DNA from: Girardinichthys multiradiatus
Lineage: Eukaryota > Chordata > Actinopteri > Cyprinodontiformes > Goodeidae
NCBI RefSeq assembly: GCF_021462225.1
Contig: NC_061795.1
Span: 46,262,872-46,326,871 of the forward strand
DNA: 64,000 bases
Reading direction: 5' to 3'
In this document: positions 38,801-51,400 of the stretch, in pieces
Position numbering within the stretch: the stretch's first letter is position 1
How the letters are laid out: each line of letters begins with the position of its first letter
Notes under the pieces: model-generated
Database searches by the model: none
What the model was told of the DNA's origin: nothing
The model's input: the letters and a program-made list of their open reading frames with translations, nothing else
Translations under genes and position numbers: made by a program

Positions 38801-41800
38801 GTTAAAGGATCACTCAGCAGCTATCACTGTGTGTGTGTCCACAGTGTTAATATATAATCATTCAGAGGAAGACAAATGTACACGAGGCGGTGGGGTCACG
38901 ACCTCTCCGGTACGAAACACCGACGCCGAGGCCACACAGAGTCCGCTTCAGGTGGGAGGCCGGTCTCTGCAGGGATGATCCGAACTGAGAGGTCAGCCAC
39001 TTAGGGAGAGACGGTCTGAAAGTAACTCTAAACTCCAGATTCAGCAGGAAAATCAGGGAGCAATGGGAAGTCAGAATGATAACCCTCCTGCTGCACAGCG
39101 CAGAACATCAGAGGTGCTGAATTATTGAGATTTTGATCTACTGCTCATCTAATTTTTCTGAAAACTTCTGGAATTGTCTGAACTGGGCTTTTACTTTCTC
39201 CTTTTTATGTTTTTTTTGTATTTCCAGAGCCATCAGCAGAAACAGGACATTAAACATCTCACCGATGTACAGAAATAAACCCAAAAACCAACAACTGCAT
39301 TCATTTTGCAGGCCTCGTCTCCTTCTGTTTGTCTTCAACTATCTGAAGTGTCAGTGAAACTTTAATGTGTCCAGATCCTAATGTATCTCACAGCACTAGG
39401 AGCCTATAAGAAATTCATGACAGATTTTTTTCCTAATAAAGCACTTGGGCCTGCAAAGGTTTGCGTCTGCAGACCTGAGCAACTATGAATATGAAGGAAC
39501 GGACTCAGGAGGTCATACGAGATTTGGAATATGTGATTATGGATATTTTACAACTCATCAAAGCTGACCCTTCACCTGTATCGAAGCTGTGAAGAGACAG
39601 ACAGGCAACTCAGACGTGGATGGAAGCTAAGCTCCTCTGAGTTTTACATTTCCTCTGCAGGTGCTGCTGCTTCAATCTGTCACTAAGTCGGTTGTCCGAC
39701 CTTTTATTTTGTCTTGTTTCATTTTCAGCTCAAAGTTGGGAAATTTTCTACATCTGTGGCTCCCTGTTGCCTCCATGCAGAAAAATGCATTCAACCAGGA
39801 AATCCCCCTCAGTTTCCCCCTCATGCTTCTGCACCGACACCTCAGACACAATTAACCTAATACTCTTACGTGCTAAAATCTGAGGAAAGTGCTCGGTGTT
39901 GTGCAGTTTCAGGTTTCTTCATTAAAACAAGAAACAACATTTATTTTTTTCTGCTTACTGGGAGTACTTACTTTTAAGCTGTTTAGGTTTTAACATACAA
40001 CCTATTTTGCCTGCAGAATACATTTAAATTTAAATGAATAGTTCCACATTTAAGCAAATGTAGTATATTCCGTCCACTTCTCACATTTTAGCACGGAAGA
40101 GGAGAATAAATCAAGCCTAGAGTTGAAATAAAAACAGTAATGTAAAAAAACCTTAGAAACCTTCTAAATGATTTCCCACCCTTCTCTACTAGGCATGGGC
40201 AGCTTACCATGGTTTTCAAAAGTTTTCGCATAAAGGAAAATTGTTTCCATTATGCGATTCCTACGGTTTTGGTGGTTTAATAAAAAGCCAGAGAATATTC
40301 CAGAAATGGCTTTGTTTTCTGTGTGGGAAAGTTGCTCTGTGCTCACTCCTCCAAACCCACTTCACTTTGCATGTGACTCGTTTACAAGAAAACGAGACGA
40401 AGGTTTTTAAAGTTATGGTGTTGGACCTAAAGGAGTGTGGCTCATTTAATTTTATTACGGTAATTCTTATTTAAAAGTACAGTAGTAGGTCCTATCAAGC
40501 AGCGGAATGCAGGCTAGCTAAGTGAGCCAATAGATCGGCTAATTAAGCAGCTAATATTGTTACTCAATCAAACAGTTGTTTAGCAAACACACTCAGTAGA
40601 CATGGTGGATAAGCCACAAAAGGTCTGTTTGTCCAGAGTGGTGCTTCCAGGTATATTAATGAAAAGTTAAGTTGACGGAAAAAGTGCGGTGGAAAAAGGT
40701 GCCCACAGAGCTCTGACCAAGTTGAGAGAGGATGGACACGCAGTTTAGTAGTTTTACATTTCTGCATTTAAACCATTCTTATTGTTCGAATGCAATATCA
40801 ACGTTCTTTGACAAACTGAATTTTGGCATTTGGGATTTTTGAAATTGATTACTGAAAGGTTTCAATAATATTCTCATTTATTTAAATACAGCTGTGATAT
40901 TAATTGTAATACAATTAGTAGTGAGTTGCAGAAACCCCAACTTCAATACATATTTATATAAGAGAGAGAAATAAACTTTAAGATGCAAACCTTCCTGCGC
41001 TCCTACTTAGTAAACCCTGACAGAGTGCCAGCAGAGCATGCTGCACAAAGCCACAGTAAATCTGGGCCATTGTGTGTTAGCACACACAGCCTAAGTCTGT
41101 TTGCAGCTGCAGCAGAATACATTTAGCTTTGTTGTTTTAAGTTTTGATTGACATAATTTCCTCCACAATCTGCCTGAAGGTAGCCGAACACAGCAGATGG
41201 GGTCACTGCCGGAAAATCATCTCCCATCATCTCCAAGTATGGCTGCACCCAATCTGTGAGCATACAGATAGACCGCCATGCTCACACTGATGCTTCCATC
41301 ACACATCCCTCGCCACGCAGATCCAGACGCTCCATCTCTGTCACACACTCACACACCCATGGTGCAGGGCACTGGAGCAGTGGGGCGGCTGTCAGGTGAT
41401 GTGCGTCAGTCCTTGGATCCTTCGGCTCCCTGGTGAGGAGAAGGAAACTAGGACAGGCCTCAACAGAGTGCGCACATTCACTCACAAACACACACATAAG
41501 CCCTCGTCCCTCAGGCCATGGCATTGCTGGATATTGCACACAGAGGCAGCGAGAGACAACAAAAACGGTCTAAAAGCATCTATGTGCTCAAGCAAAGATG
41601 CACGGACAGAAAAACACAAGCCATTTGTTCTTTCTTTTGGCACCCAAACACTTCAACGTGCTGGCACGAACAATCGGCACACACTCCGAAGGCCTGAGCA
41701 ACCCGCTCATTAATATCGCTCTGACAACAACTGGTTCCCTGGCAACCTCTCCGCCATCGCTCACCCAGCAGCAACCCCCGCCTGCGAGCATGCACGTGGG

Positions 41801-44800
41801 TGTGCACGGGGACTTAACCTGGGCGGAGCCGGGGGAGGCGAACGAGGGGTGCTAATAGGCTGAAATTAATCAACGCCGGCTGATTTGCCATCAGGGGAAC
41901 GAGTGGCGGACAGCAGGAAGGAAGGCAACACGTCCTGAATACTAATGACCAAATAAAGAGGAAGAGGATCCCTTCACCCCTCTGTGCGCCACTGAAAGGG
42001 GCTAAAACATTTACAGATATGATGTGATAGGATAAGCTCAGCTAAGGTGTGACCATATGAAATACAAGGCGAGTAAAATAGAATCAGAGATGTGCCCATA
42101 TGGTTTTACCTGGCTGTTACCCATTTGTGGTTTTCTTTAAGGTTTGGTCTGTCGTAAGTTTGACCTATTCTGATATTTTAAGATTTGCTGCAGATTCTGT
42201 GACAAAAGTAAACAGAAAATAAAAGACTTACCAGATTACTGCCATTTAAGATGAAAACCATCTCAACAGCACAACGTCTGCAAAAGTCCATTAAAATGTA
42301 GCACAAGGCCTCTGGAGCAAAGTCCTTTTGGTAGGTGAGACCACAGTACAGATGTTTGGTCATGATGCACAGTACGATGTCGGGGGAGAACCAAACGAGC
42401 ATTTCAGCACAAACACCTCATACCCAGTGCCAAGCACGGTGGTGGAGGCCTGATGATTTGGGCCTGAATGCCTTGCAGGCGTTAGACCTCCTTTGTCAAG
42501 AACTGGTAGAGGTCCAAGAGTAGTAATTATTGTTCTATGTGTGATTTATAAAACGGTACGACTTTACAACCCTATATTTGATGTATGTCTGCTTGATAAA
42601 TGAGGGACATGGAGTAGACCTTGAAGCAGGGTTCTGAAATGTTCAAATTTCTATATGGTACCAGACCTAAAAGGCCCAAATCTGTCTCCTGTCTGATTTC
42701 CTGCCAAAAATAAGGAAGATGGATTGGCCATCAATATTAAGACAGAAAACTCATCTGTTCTTGGACTCTTTACCCATCTTAATGCTTCTGAAAAGAATTC
42801 GGTTGCAAAGAACTGCAGAAATCTGCTGCTGTGCCTTTGCTTTACTGAGCAAGCTAAATCACTCTATTATCTTTCTCTGTTGTTCTTGCTTTGTTTTGCC
42901 CTTTGACACACACAACGATCTGAAGCAGGAGGAGCTCTAAGCATTTTTCTCAAGTGGAGGCACGTCAGCGTTCTTCTGTTACATGAAGATCAGGGTCACT
43001 GCATCGTTTTTTCTCATGTTTTTGTTGTTTTGTAAAGGTCTGAAGCTCAGCAGTCAAACAGCTTTTATTTGATTGGGTGTGCAGGAGTTAAAATGTCAAA
43101 CAGTGAGACCTGAACACAGTGCTCTGACACAAAAAGCTAATTAATACCTTTTAATCTCACTGGCCATCATGCAGGGCCATTAGGCTACATTTTACTGAGT
43201 ATTTTATAAGTTTTTTGGCTTGACTCTAATAATCAAATCATATCTATTGTCAGAAAACCACAAGGGACTCAATACCTCAATGAGCTCGGTTAGGTAAATC
43301 ATTCAAAATATACAGATAACTCAAGCATCAATTACTTTTGTTGGAGAACATAAGAGAACAATCAGCAACATGAAGACCAAGCAGACAGGTCAGGAAGGAA
43401 GTTGTGGAGATGTTTAAACCAGGGTTAGGTTCTAAGACAATATTCCAAGATATGAACATCTCCCAGAGCTCTGTTCAATCCAACATCTGAACATGGAGAG
43501 GATGGACCACCTGTAGACTTACCAAGACACGACCGTCCACCTAAACTGACAGGCTGAGTAAGAGCTTTAATCAGAGAAGCAACCCATGGTAACTGGAGCA
43601 GCTGCAGAGGTCCACAGCTCAGGTGGGAATCTTTCCTTGTGCACTCTACAAATCTCTTAATAGAAGAGTGGAGCGCAGAAAGTCATCTTTTAACAAAAGT
43701 CCAGTTTTCAGTTTGCCAAATGCCATGTAGGCTTACATGTGGAAGAAGGCGCTCTGGTCAGATGACACCATACCCACCGTGAAACATGGTGGTGGCACCA
43801 TCAGGCCGTGGGGGACGCTTACCTTCAGCAGGAAGAGGGAAGCTGCTCAGAGTTGACAAAGTGGACAATGGATGAAGCTAAATTAGAACAATCCTGGTAG
43901 AAAAGATGTTAAGAGGCTGCAGAAGACTTGAGAATGGGAGGTTCACATTCCAGCAGGACAGCCACCCTAAAAAGCAGCTAGAGCTGCAATGGAATAGTCG
44001 TGGTTTAAAATGGACTAGTCAAAGTTCAGACATAAATATATTGGAAAATCTGTAGCAAAACTTGAACATTGATGTTAAAAAAATCCCAGCCTCTAGATGT
44101 GGAAGCTGGTAGAGACATAATCCCAAAGCCTTGCAGCTGCAGGAGAAGTTGGTTCTACAAAGTATCGACTCAGGAAGGCCAACTAAAAATACAAGCCACA
44201 CTTTTCAGGTTTTTAATTTAAAAAAATGTATCAAAAAAACGTTCCCCCACTGTTCTGCCAGGTTCTTTCGCCGAGACAAATCCCATTTACAGTCACCAGT
44301 TCTTTCTGATGTATGGACGGCTCACATCAGGCACAGAACCACAGCGGGGCGTAGCTGTACTACTCACTCAGCTCTGCTGATCTTTATCATCCATCAGTCT
44401 TCCTGCACCACCTCCCCACCAAGTGTTCTCTCAGCAGACCGTCTTTCGATGGGACTTTTTGGGGGGGGGGCAGAGAAATGTGGGTGGTGAAAGTGGGTCG
44501 CATGCTCAGAGAGGGAGAATAAGGAATAAAGGGGAGAGAGACACTGAGGGAGAACAACAGCCACATGGAAACACGGGGGTGAGGATTGGGAAGATGGGAT
44601 TGAATTCCCTCGTTCAGGAGGAGTGGATCAGTCTGAGGGCTCTTCCCTTTCATCTGATCTCTGCGGACAGCAGAACCTGGGACGAACACAGATCCAAAAC
44701 AACACAAAGAAAACCAACAACACACAGTGGAGAAGACAAATGACTCACTACAGCACAAACACAACATGGAGGACCAGATACGGTAATAACATACCAACAC

Positions 44801-47800
44801 ACACACACACACACACATACACAAAGACAAACAGATGCACATACCAACCACACAGGTTTAACCTAAAAGACAGTCAGGGAAGCAGCCTTCGATCCAACGT
44901 CACTCCTCAACTCTCACCCGGCTCAGACCAGACATTCCCAACCAAAAAAAAAAAGCAGGATGGACTGATCCCATCACGCTCCTATGAGTGTTCGCTGCAT
45001 GCAGTCAGAATCAGAATCAGAATCAGAAAAGCTTTATTGCCAAGTACGTTTTTGGACATACAAGGAACTTGTTTTGGCGTAGTCGGTGCAATACAATACA
45101 AATTAAACAGTATAAACATATCTACAATATAATATAAATATATGTGCACAGTTTTAAGTGAGTGAGAGTAAATATAGAGCAGTGTAAGATGCAAGAGCAA
45201 TACAACAGTGCAGGTGATCATTGTGCAAGTAAAGCAGTGCAAGTAAAGCAGGAGTCTATGCTGAGCGTTAATGTAACGCATAGAGTTACAGGTTACAAGT
45301 GTCCTGTCAGCAAAAAAAAAAAAGGGGGGGGGGGGGGGGGGGGAGGGAGAATGTCAGGGTGGTTTCCGGGCTTTGTTAACAAGGCTGGTGGCAGATGGGA
45401 AAAAACTGTTCTTGTGGCGTGAGGTTTTGGTCCGGATGGACCGCAGCCTCCTGCCAGAGGGGAGAGTCTCAAAGAGTCTGTGACCGGGGTGGGAGGGATC
45501 AGCCAGAATCTTCCCTGCCCGCTTCAGGGTCCTGGAGGTGTACAGTTCCTGGAGCGACAGTAGACTGCAGCCAATCACCTTCTCAGCAGACCGAATGACA
45601 CGCTGCAGCCTGCCCTTATCCTTGGCTGTAGCAGCGGCGTACCAGATGGTGATGGAGGAGGTGAGGATGGACTCAATGATGGCTGTGTAGAAGTGCACCA
45701 TCATAGTCTTTGGCAGGTTGAATTTCTTCAGCTGCCGCAGGAAGAACATCCTCTGCTGGGCTTTCTTGATGAGGGAGCTGATGTTTGGCTCCCACTTGAG
45801 ATCCTGGGAGATGATGGTTCCCAGGAAGCGGAAAGATTCCACAGTGTCAATTGTAGAGTCACAGAGGGTGATGGGGGCAGGTGGGGCTGGGTTCTGCCTG
45901 AAGTCCACAACCATCTCCACAGTCTTTAGAGCGTTGAGCTCAAGGTTGTTCTGGCTGCACCAGTCCAGCAGATGGTCCACCTCCCATCTGTACGCGGACT
46001 TGTCACCATCAGAGATGAGTCCGATCAGGGTGGTGTCGTCCGCAAACTTCAGAGGCTTGACAGACTGGTGACTGGAGGTGCAGCTGTTGGTGTACAGGGA
46101 GAAGAGCAGAGGAGAGAGAACACAGCCTTGGGGGGAACCGGTGCTGATGGTCAGGGAGTCAGAGACGTGCTTCCCCAGCCTCACGCGCTGCTTCCTGTCA
46201 GACAGGAAGTCAGTGAATCACCTGCAGGTGGAGTCGGGCACACTCAGCTGGGAGAGCTTCTCCTGTAGCAGAACTGGGACGATGGTGTTGAAGGCAGAGC
46301 TGAAATCCACAAACAGGATCCTGGCATAGGTTCCTGTGGAGTCCAGGTGCCGGAGGATTAAGTGAAGGGCTAGGTTGACTGCATCATCTACAGACCTGTT
46401 GTCTCTGTAGGCAAACTGCAGGGGGTCCAGGAGGGAGTCGGTGATGTCTTTTAGGTGTGAGAGCACAAGGCGCTCAAAGGACTTCATCACCACAGAGGTC
46501 AGGGCGACGGGTCTGAAGTCATTAAGCCCTGAGGTCCTTGGCTTCTTGGGAACAGGGACGATGGTGGAGGACTTGAAGCAGACTGGCACATGACATGTCT
46601 CCAGTGAGGTGTTAAAAATATCTGTGAAGACTGGAGACAGCTGATCAGCGCAGTGCTTCAGGCTGGCTGGTGAGACAGAATCCGGACCAGCAGCTTTCCG
46701 GGGGTTCTGTCTCCTGAAGAGTTTGTTGACGTCCATCTCCTGGATGGAAAGAGCCGTCCTCGGCGTGGGTAGGGGGCTGGTGGGGGGGAACTTCAGGGTG
46801 GGGGTTGGAGGTGCCAAGGCCCCTCTTGAGGTTGGGGAGGTGGGGGTGGTGGATTGTGGCTGCAGCTGTTGGGGGGCGTCGTGGGGGATGGTTGCAGGAC
46901 TGTCCCTTTGTCTTTCAAAGCCGCAGTAGAACTCGTTCAGGTCGTTGGCGAGGCGTCGGTCGTTGATGGAATGGGGGGCTTTCGGCTTGTAGTTGGTGAT
47001 TTGCTTGAGCCCTTTCCAGACAGACGCAGAGTCGTTGGCTGAGAACTGGTTTTGGAGCTTCTCAGAGTACAGTCATTTGGCCTCTTTCACTGCCTTGCCA
47101 AACTTGTACTTTGCCTCTCTGTATATGTCTTTGTCCCCACTCCTGAAGGCCTCTTCCTTATCCAGTCTTAACCTTCTGAGTTTAGCTGTGAACCAGGGTT
47201 TGTCGTTGTTGTAACTCACCCTGGTGCATGATGGTACACAGCTGTCCTCACAGAAGCTGATGTAGGAAGTCACAGCCTCTGTGTACTCGTCCAGACTGTT
47301 GGTAGCAGTCCTGAACACATCCCAGTCTGTACAGCCTAAACACGCCTGGAGATTCTCCACAGCCTCACTGCTCCACTTCCTTGTCGTCCTCACAACAGGT
47401 TTGCAGAGCTTTAGTTTCTGCCTGTATGCAGGAATAAGGTGGACCATGATGTGGTCGGATTGGCCCAGTGCAGCACGTGGGACGGCGTGATAAGCGTCTC
47501 TGATGGTGGTGTAACAGTGATCCAGAATGTTGTCCTCTCTGGTCGGACATTTTATAAACTGTCTATATTTGGGGAGTTCGTGGGTGAGATTACCTTTGTT
47601 AAAGTCACCAACGACGATTACTAAGGAGTCCGGGTTGGTCCGCTCCACACTCAGTATCTGGTCGGCGAGCATGCGCTGTGCGACCTGCACGTTAGCTTGC
47701 GGCGGGATGTAAACACCGACCAGGATGAACGAAGCGAACTCATGGGGGGAATAGAAAGGCTTACAGTTTATGATGAAGGATTCCAGGTCTGGAGAACAGT

Positions 47801-48419
47801 GCTGCTGAATCACTGTCACGTCGTTGCACCAACCACTGTTGAGGTAAAAACAGATTCCTCCACCTTTCGCTTTGCCGGAGAGTTCCGTGTGTCTGTCCGC
47901 TCTGTAGAGCTGGAATCCTGCCAGCTGCAGTCCGGTATTAATCCACACAGCTACGTCTCCGTGAAGCACAAAACTGCTGATGAATAAAAGTCCCTGTTTT
48001 TCCCCAACAGCAGTTGTAGTTCGTCAATTTTGTTGGGAAGTGAGCGCACGTTAGAGAGAAATATTCCAGGTAACGGTATTCGTAGTCCACGCAGGTGAAG
48101 ACGTACCAGCACCCCAGCCCGTTTCCCTCTCTTCCGGCGTTTCACCGCGTGAACAAAGGTGAGCGCACCTTTGACCAGAATGTCCAAAAATTCCACAGCA
48201 GTAGGCAGAAAAGTTGGAAATAACTCCTCTGGTGTAGTAGCCCTGATGTTCATGAGTTCTTCTCTGGTGAGAGAACTCCGGGTACCATCGCAGAAGACCG
48301 TTTTAAAGCAAAAAACAAAACAAAGCGCACCAACACGCCGAGGCGACCATCTGCGGCGCCATCTTGGTTACATCTAGGCTTTCCACCACAATATTCATCC
48401 GCAGCAGTTATAAGGATAA

Positions 48420-48457
<38 letters not shown>

Positions 48458-51400
48458 GAGCGGCTCGGATTTTCCCGACACTAGTCAAGGTCAACAGTAA
48501 AAATCCTGCCTGGAAATGCTAATTGTTTACACACTCTCTGGCCACTTTATTAGGTACTCCTGCTGGAAGCAGGCTGGACCCCCGTTGCCCTTCTAAACGA
48601 CCTCAAATGCTGTTGATACAAGGTAAGATGGACCCATGCTTTCCCCAAATTCTGACCCGATCACCTGGATGTTGCAGATGGAATCAAGACTCATCAGACA
48701 AGACAATTTGTTTCTGTCTGTTATTTTCCAGTTTTGGTGACCCTTGGTGAACTGCAGCCTCAGTTTCCTGTTCTTAGTTAACATGAGTTCCCAGTGGGGT
48801 TCTCTGCTGCTGTAGCCTAGCTGCTTCAAAGCTCAGTGTGTGGTCGTTTCAGAGATGCCGCTCACTGGATATTTTCTCTTTTTCTCTGTAAACCCGAGAG
48901 ATGGTTCTGGGGAAAAATCCCAATAGATCAGCATTATCTGACACACCCAACCATACCATGTTCACTTAAATCCCGTTTCTTCTCGATTCTGATCTTCAGT
49001 TTGGACGTCAACAAGTCATCAGGATGCCTACATGCATCGGGTTGCTGCTATGTGACTGGATGATCTACCAGTTTAACAAGCAGCTGAACCGTCTACATAA
49101 TGGGCCGTCTTTTTCCAGAAAGTTAATGGTATTTTCAGCAGGATCATCCCAGACATCGTTCTCCACGACTTCCTAGACGCCACACCTCAAACTTCACTGA
49201 CCTGAATGCACCCGGCCCTCGACAACATTTGGAGCATCATGAAGACCAGAATTGGACAACAACAACAACGGGCTGCTGAGAAATCTGAAACTCAGCAGCA
49301 CTGAACTCAGTTTGTATCTTCAGATCTTAAATGATTAAAGCAAGTTTTCATGCTTAGATTTCACATTTGGCATGTTTTTTCTAAATACAATCCTTTTTCT
49401 GTTCTATGGTGTGATTACTGAGGGAAGTTCTTTTAAAAGGTGAAAATGTTTTGGGCAAATAATAACAAAACTCATCTCATTAATGACGTAACTGACGACC
49501 TGAATATTTAAAGTCCAGAAGGCTGCCATGGATACTGTCCACAAGGAGGGAAAGCCACAGACGTTTATTGTTAAAGGAGCTGGTTGTTCACAGTGTGCTG
49601 TATCAAAGCATATTCAAAGAACGTTGAGTGGAAGGAAAAAGAGTGGTAGTAAAAAGTGCACCAGCAACAGGGACAATTGCAGGCTTGAGAACATTGTCAA
49701 TCAAACTCCATTTAAGAATTTTGGAGACCTTCAAAAGGAGTGGACTGAGGCTGGGATCAAGATCCACTTCGCACAGACAAATCCTACACATGGACTACAA
49801 ACGTCTTACCTGAGCAGAGAAGAACTGGACTGTTGCTCCATGTTCCAAAGTTCTATTGTCAGATAAAAGTCAATCATCTCATTTGTTAAATCAAGGTCCC
49901 AGAGTCTGCATAAAGAGTGGAGGGGCACAGAATCCACGTTGCTTGAAGACCAGAGTGAAGTTTCCACTATTATTGATGAATTGGGGTCCCATGTCATCTG
50001 CTGGTTCTGGTCCACTGGGTTTTCTGAAGTCCGCAGTCAATATAGCCATGTACCAGGAAATTTTAGAATTGTTCATGCTTCCTTCTGCTGACAAGCTGAA
50101 TGGAGATGCTGATTTTATTTTCCAGCAGGACCACTATGACCCCTTAGTGCCAATTAAACTACAGAATAAAACCAGTCAAAGGTAGGCAGTCCAGAGATAT
50201 CTAGGCCCCCTTTACCCTCAGGGAGCCCCCGTAACAGTTTGGTCCAAAAGCGCCAATTGGTGTCAAAGTGCATCAATGGCTCCGGGCTAAACAGAACTGG
50301 AAATTTAATGTCCCAGTGGGCAGAGGAATGGTATAACGTCTGAGAACAGGACCCGTTTGAAAAGCAAAAAGAGATTTCTTATAAATATGGGTCTTTGAGT
50401 TGATTTGAGAATTGCAGATGAAGGATCCACAGATGATATTTGGACTCTTCATCTAAGTTTTGATGGATTTAAAGACATTTCAAACTGATTAAATTTACAG
50501 GATAATGTAAGAAAATCGAATTTCTGTAGATTTCCTTCCTCGAATCTCCAGAGTTATCTGTTGGTATCAATCCCAGTTTTACTGAATGAATACAGAAGTT
50601 CAATATCAATCCAGAGTTCTGCAATTGGGCCAGCTTTAAATATGGAGCCTGGAAACCAGAAAGACGGATGGAGGGAGGATGGACAGAACAACAGCTTTTA
50701 GAAAATGGAATAATCTGCATTTTGTGGCGGATTCAGTTTGTTAAATTATGCGACTTGGTCCACGTTTTTTGTATTGTGGAAATTCTAAAGCCCTACTCAA
50801 AGAAAACCCAAAATCAGTATCGGTCAGGAAAATGCCTGATCGGTGGATCTCCAATTAAAGCCTTTAAAATATTGCTGGGTGATAAAACAACATTGATAAG
50901 TAGGCTTTAAACTTAATGACAGATAGCATATGTGGCCTAACAGGAAGTAGGTGGGGCCACCATTCCTTAAAAAGTAGTGTCAATTTGATTTCAATTTATT
51001 TTCTGGTTGTATTTAAACATATTTGTTCTGGAAATAAGATTTTTACATCAATATAATCCTGGTGGTAAAGTTCTGCAATTCTTAAGAGAATTCAGGGTTT
51101 AATTTAAGAAAATTTTAAAAATAAACCTCCACTGTTATTATTGTTTTGTAAAATATGTACAGAAACAGAGACTTCCTTTGAAACTAAACGTTTAATTTGA
51201 AAACCGTATCGCGACAATACAGTTTTAAAATTTAAAAGTTGTAATAATGTTTTGTGCAAATCAACCAGCTCTACTTTAAAACGTATAAAATGTTCAGAAA
51301 CAAATAACAAAAATATTAATAAATGGTGTAAAGTTTGCAGGAAAATTAATCAGTCTTCAAACCTCTGGCCACGACTTTCTAAAGGAAACAATCCTGAAAA

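Larger units (their letters stand above)
45002..48370 (-). mobile_element. L2-type LINE (APE endonuclease and reverse transcriptase), nearly full length
   Basis: A minus-strand non-LTR retrotransposon of about 3.4 kb. Order: 5' part near 48.3 kb, a basic N-terminal stretch, AP-endonuclease domain, reverse transcriptase, then a 3' region ending with tandem TTCTGA units (plus: TCAGAATCAGAATCAG, 45005-45027). A 20-odd base G run lies in the 3' part. Coding is open over long stretches and only a few breaks exist, so it is relatively young. Clade assignment to L2/CR1-like is from motif recall. Confidence 0.88.

Noticed and set aside
44387..44853. Cysteine/valine-rich minus-strand frame of 154 residues
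   Set aside because: Half of it comes from a CA microsatellite, and there is no family resemblance or splice context.
46723..47042. Gly/Val-rich plus-strand frames
   Set aside because: Antisense to the Pro/Thr-rich linker of the LINE ORF.
48421..48454. Possible Z-DNA or regulatory role of the CA run
   Set aside because: Such runs are very common; nothing beyond the repeat itself supports a function.
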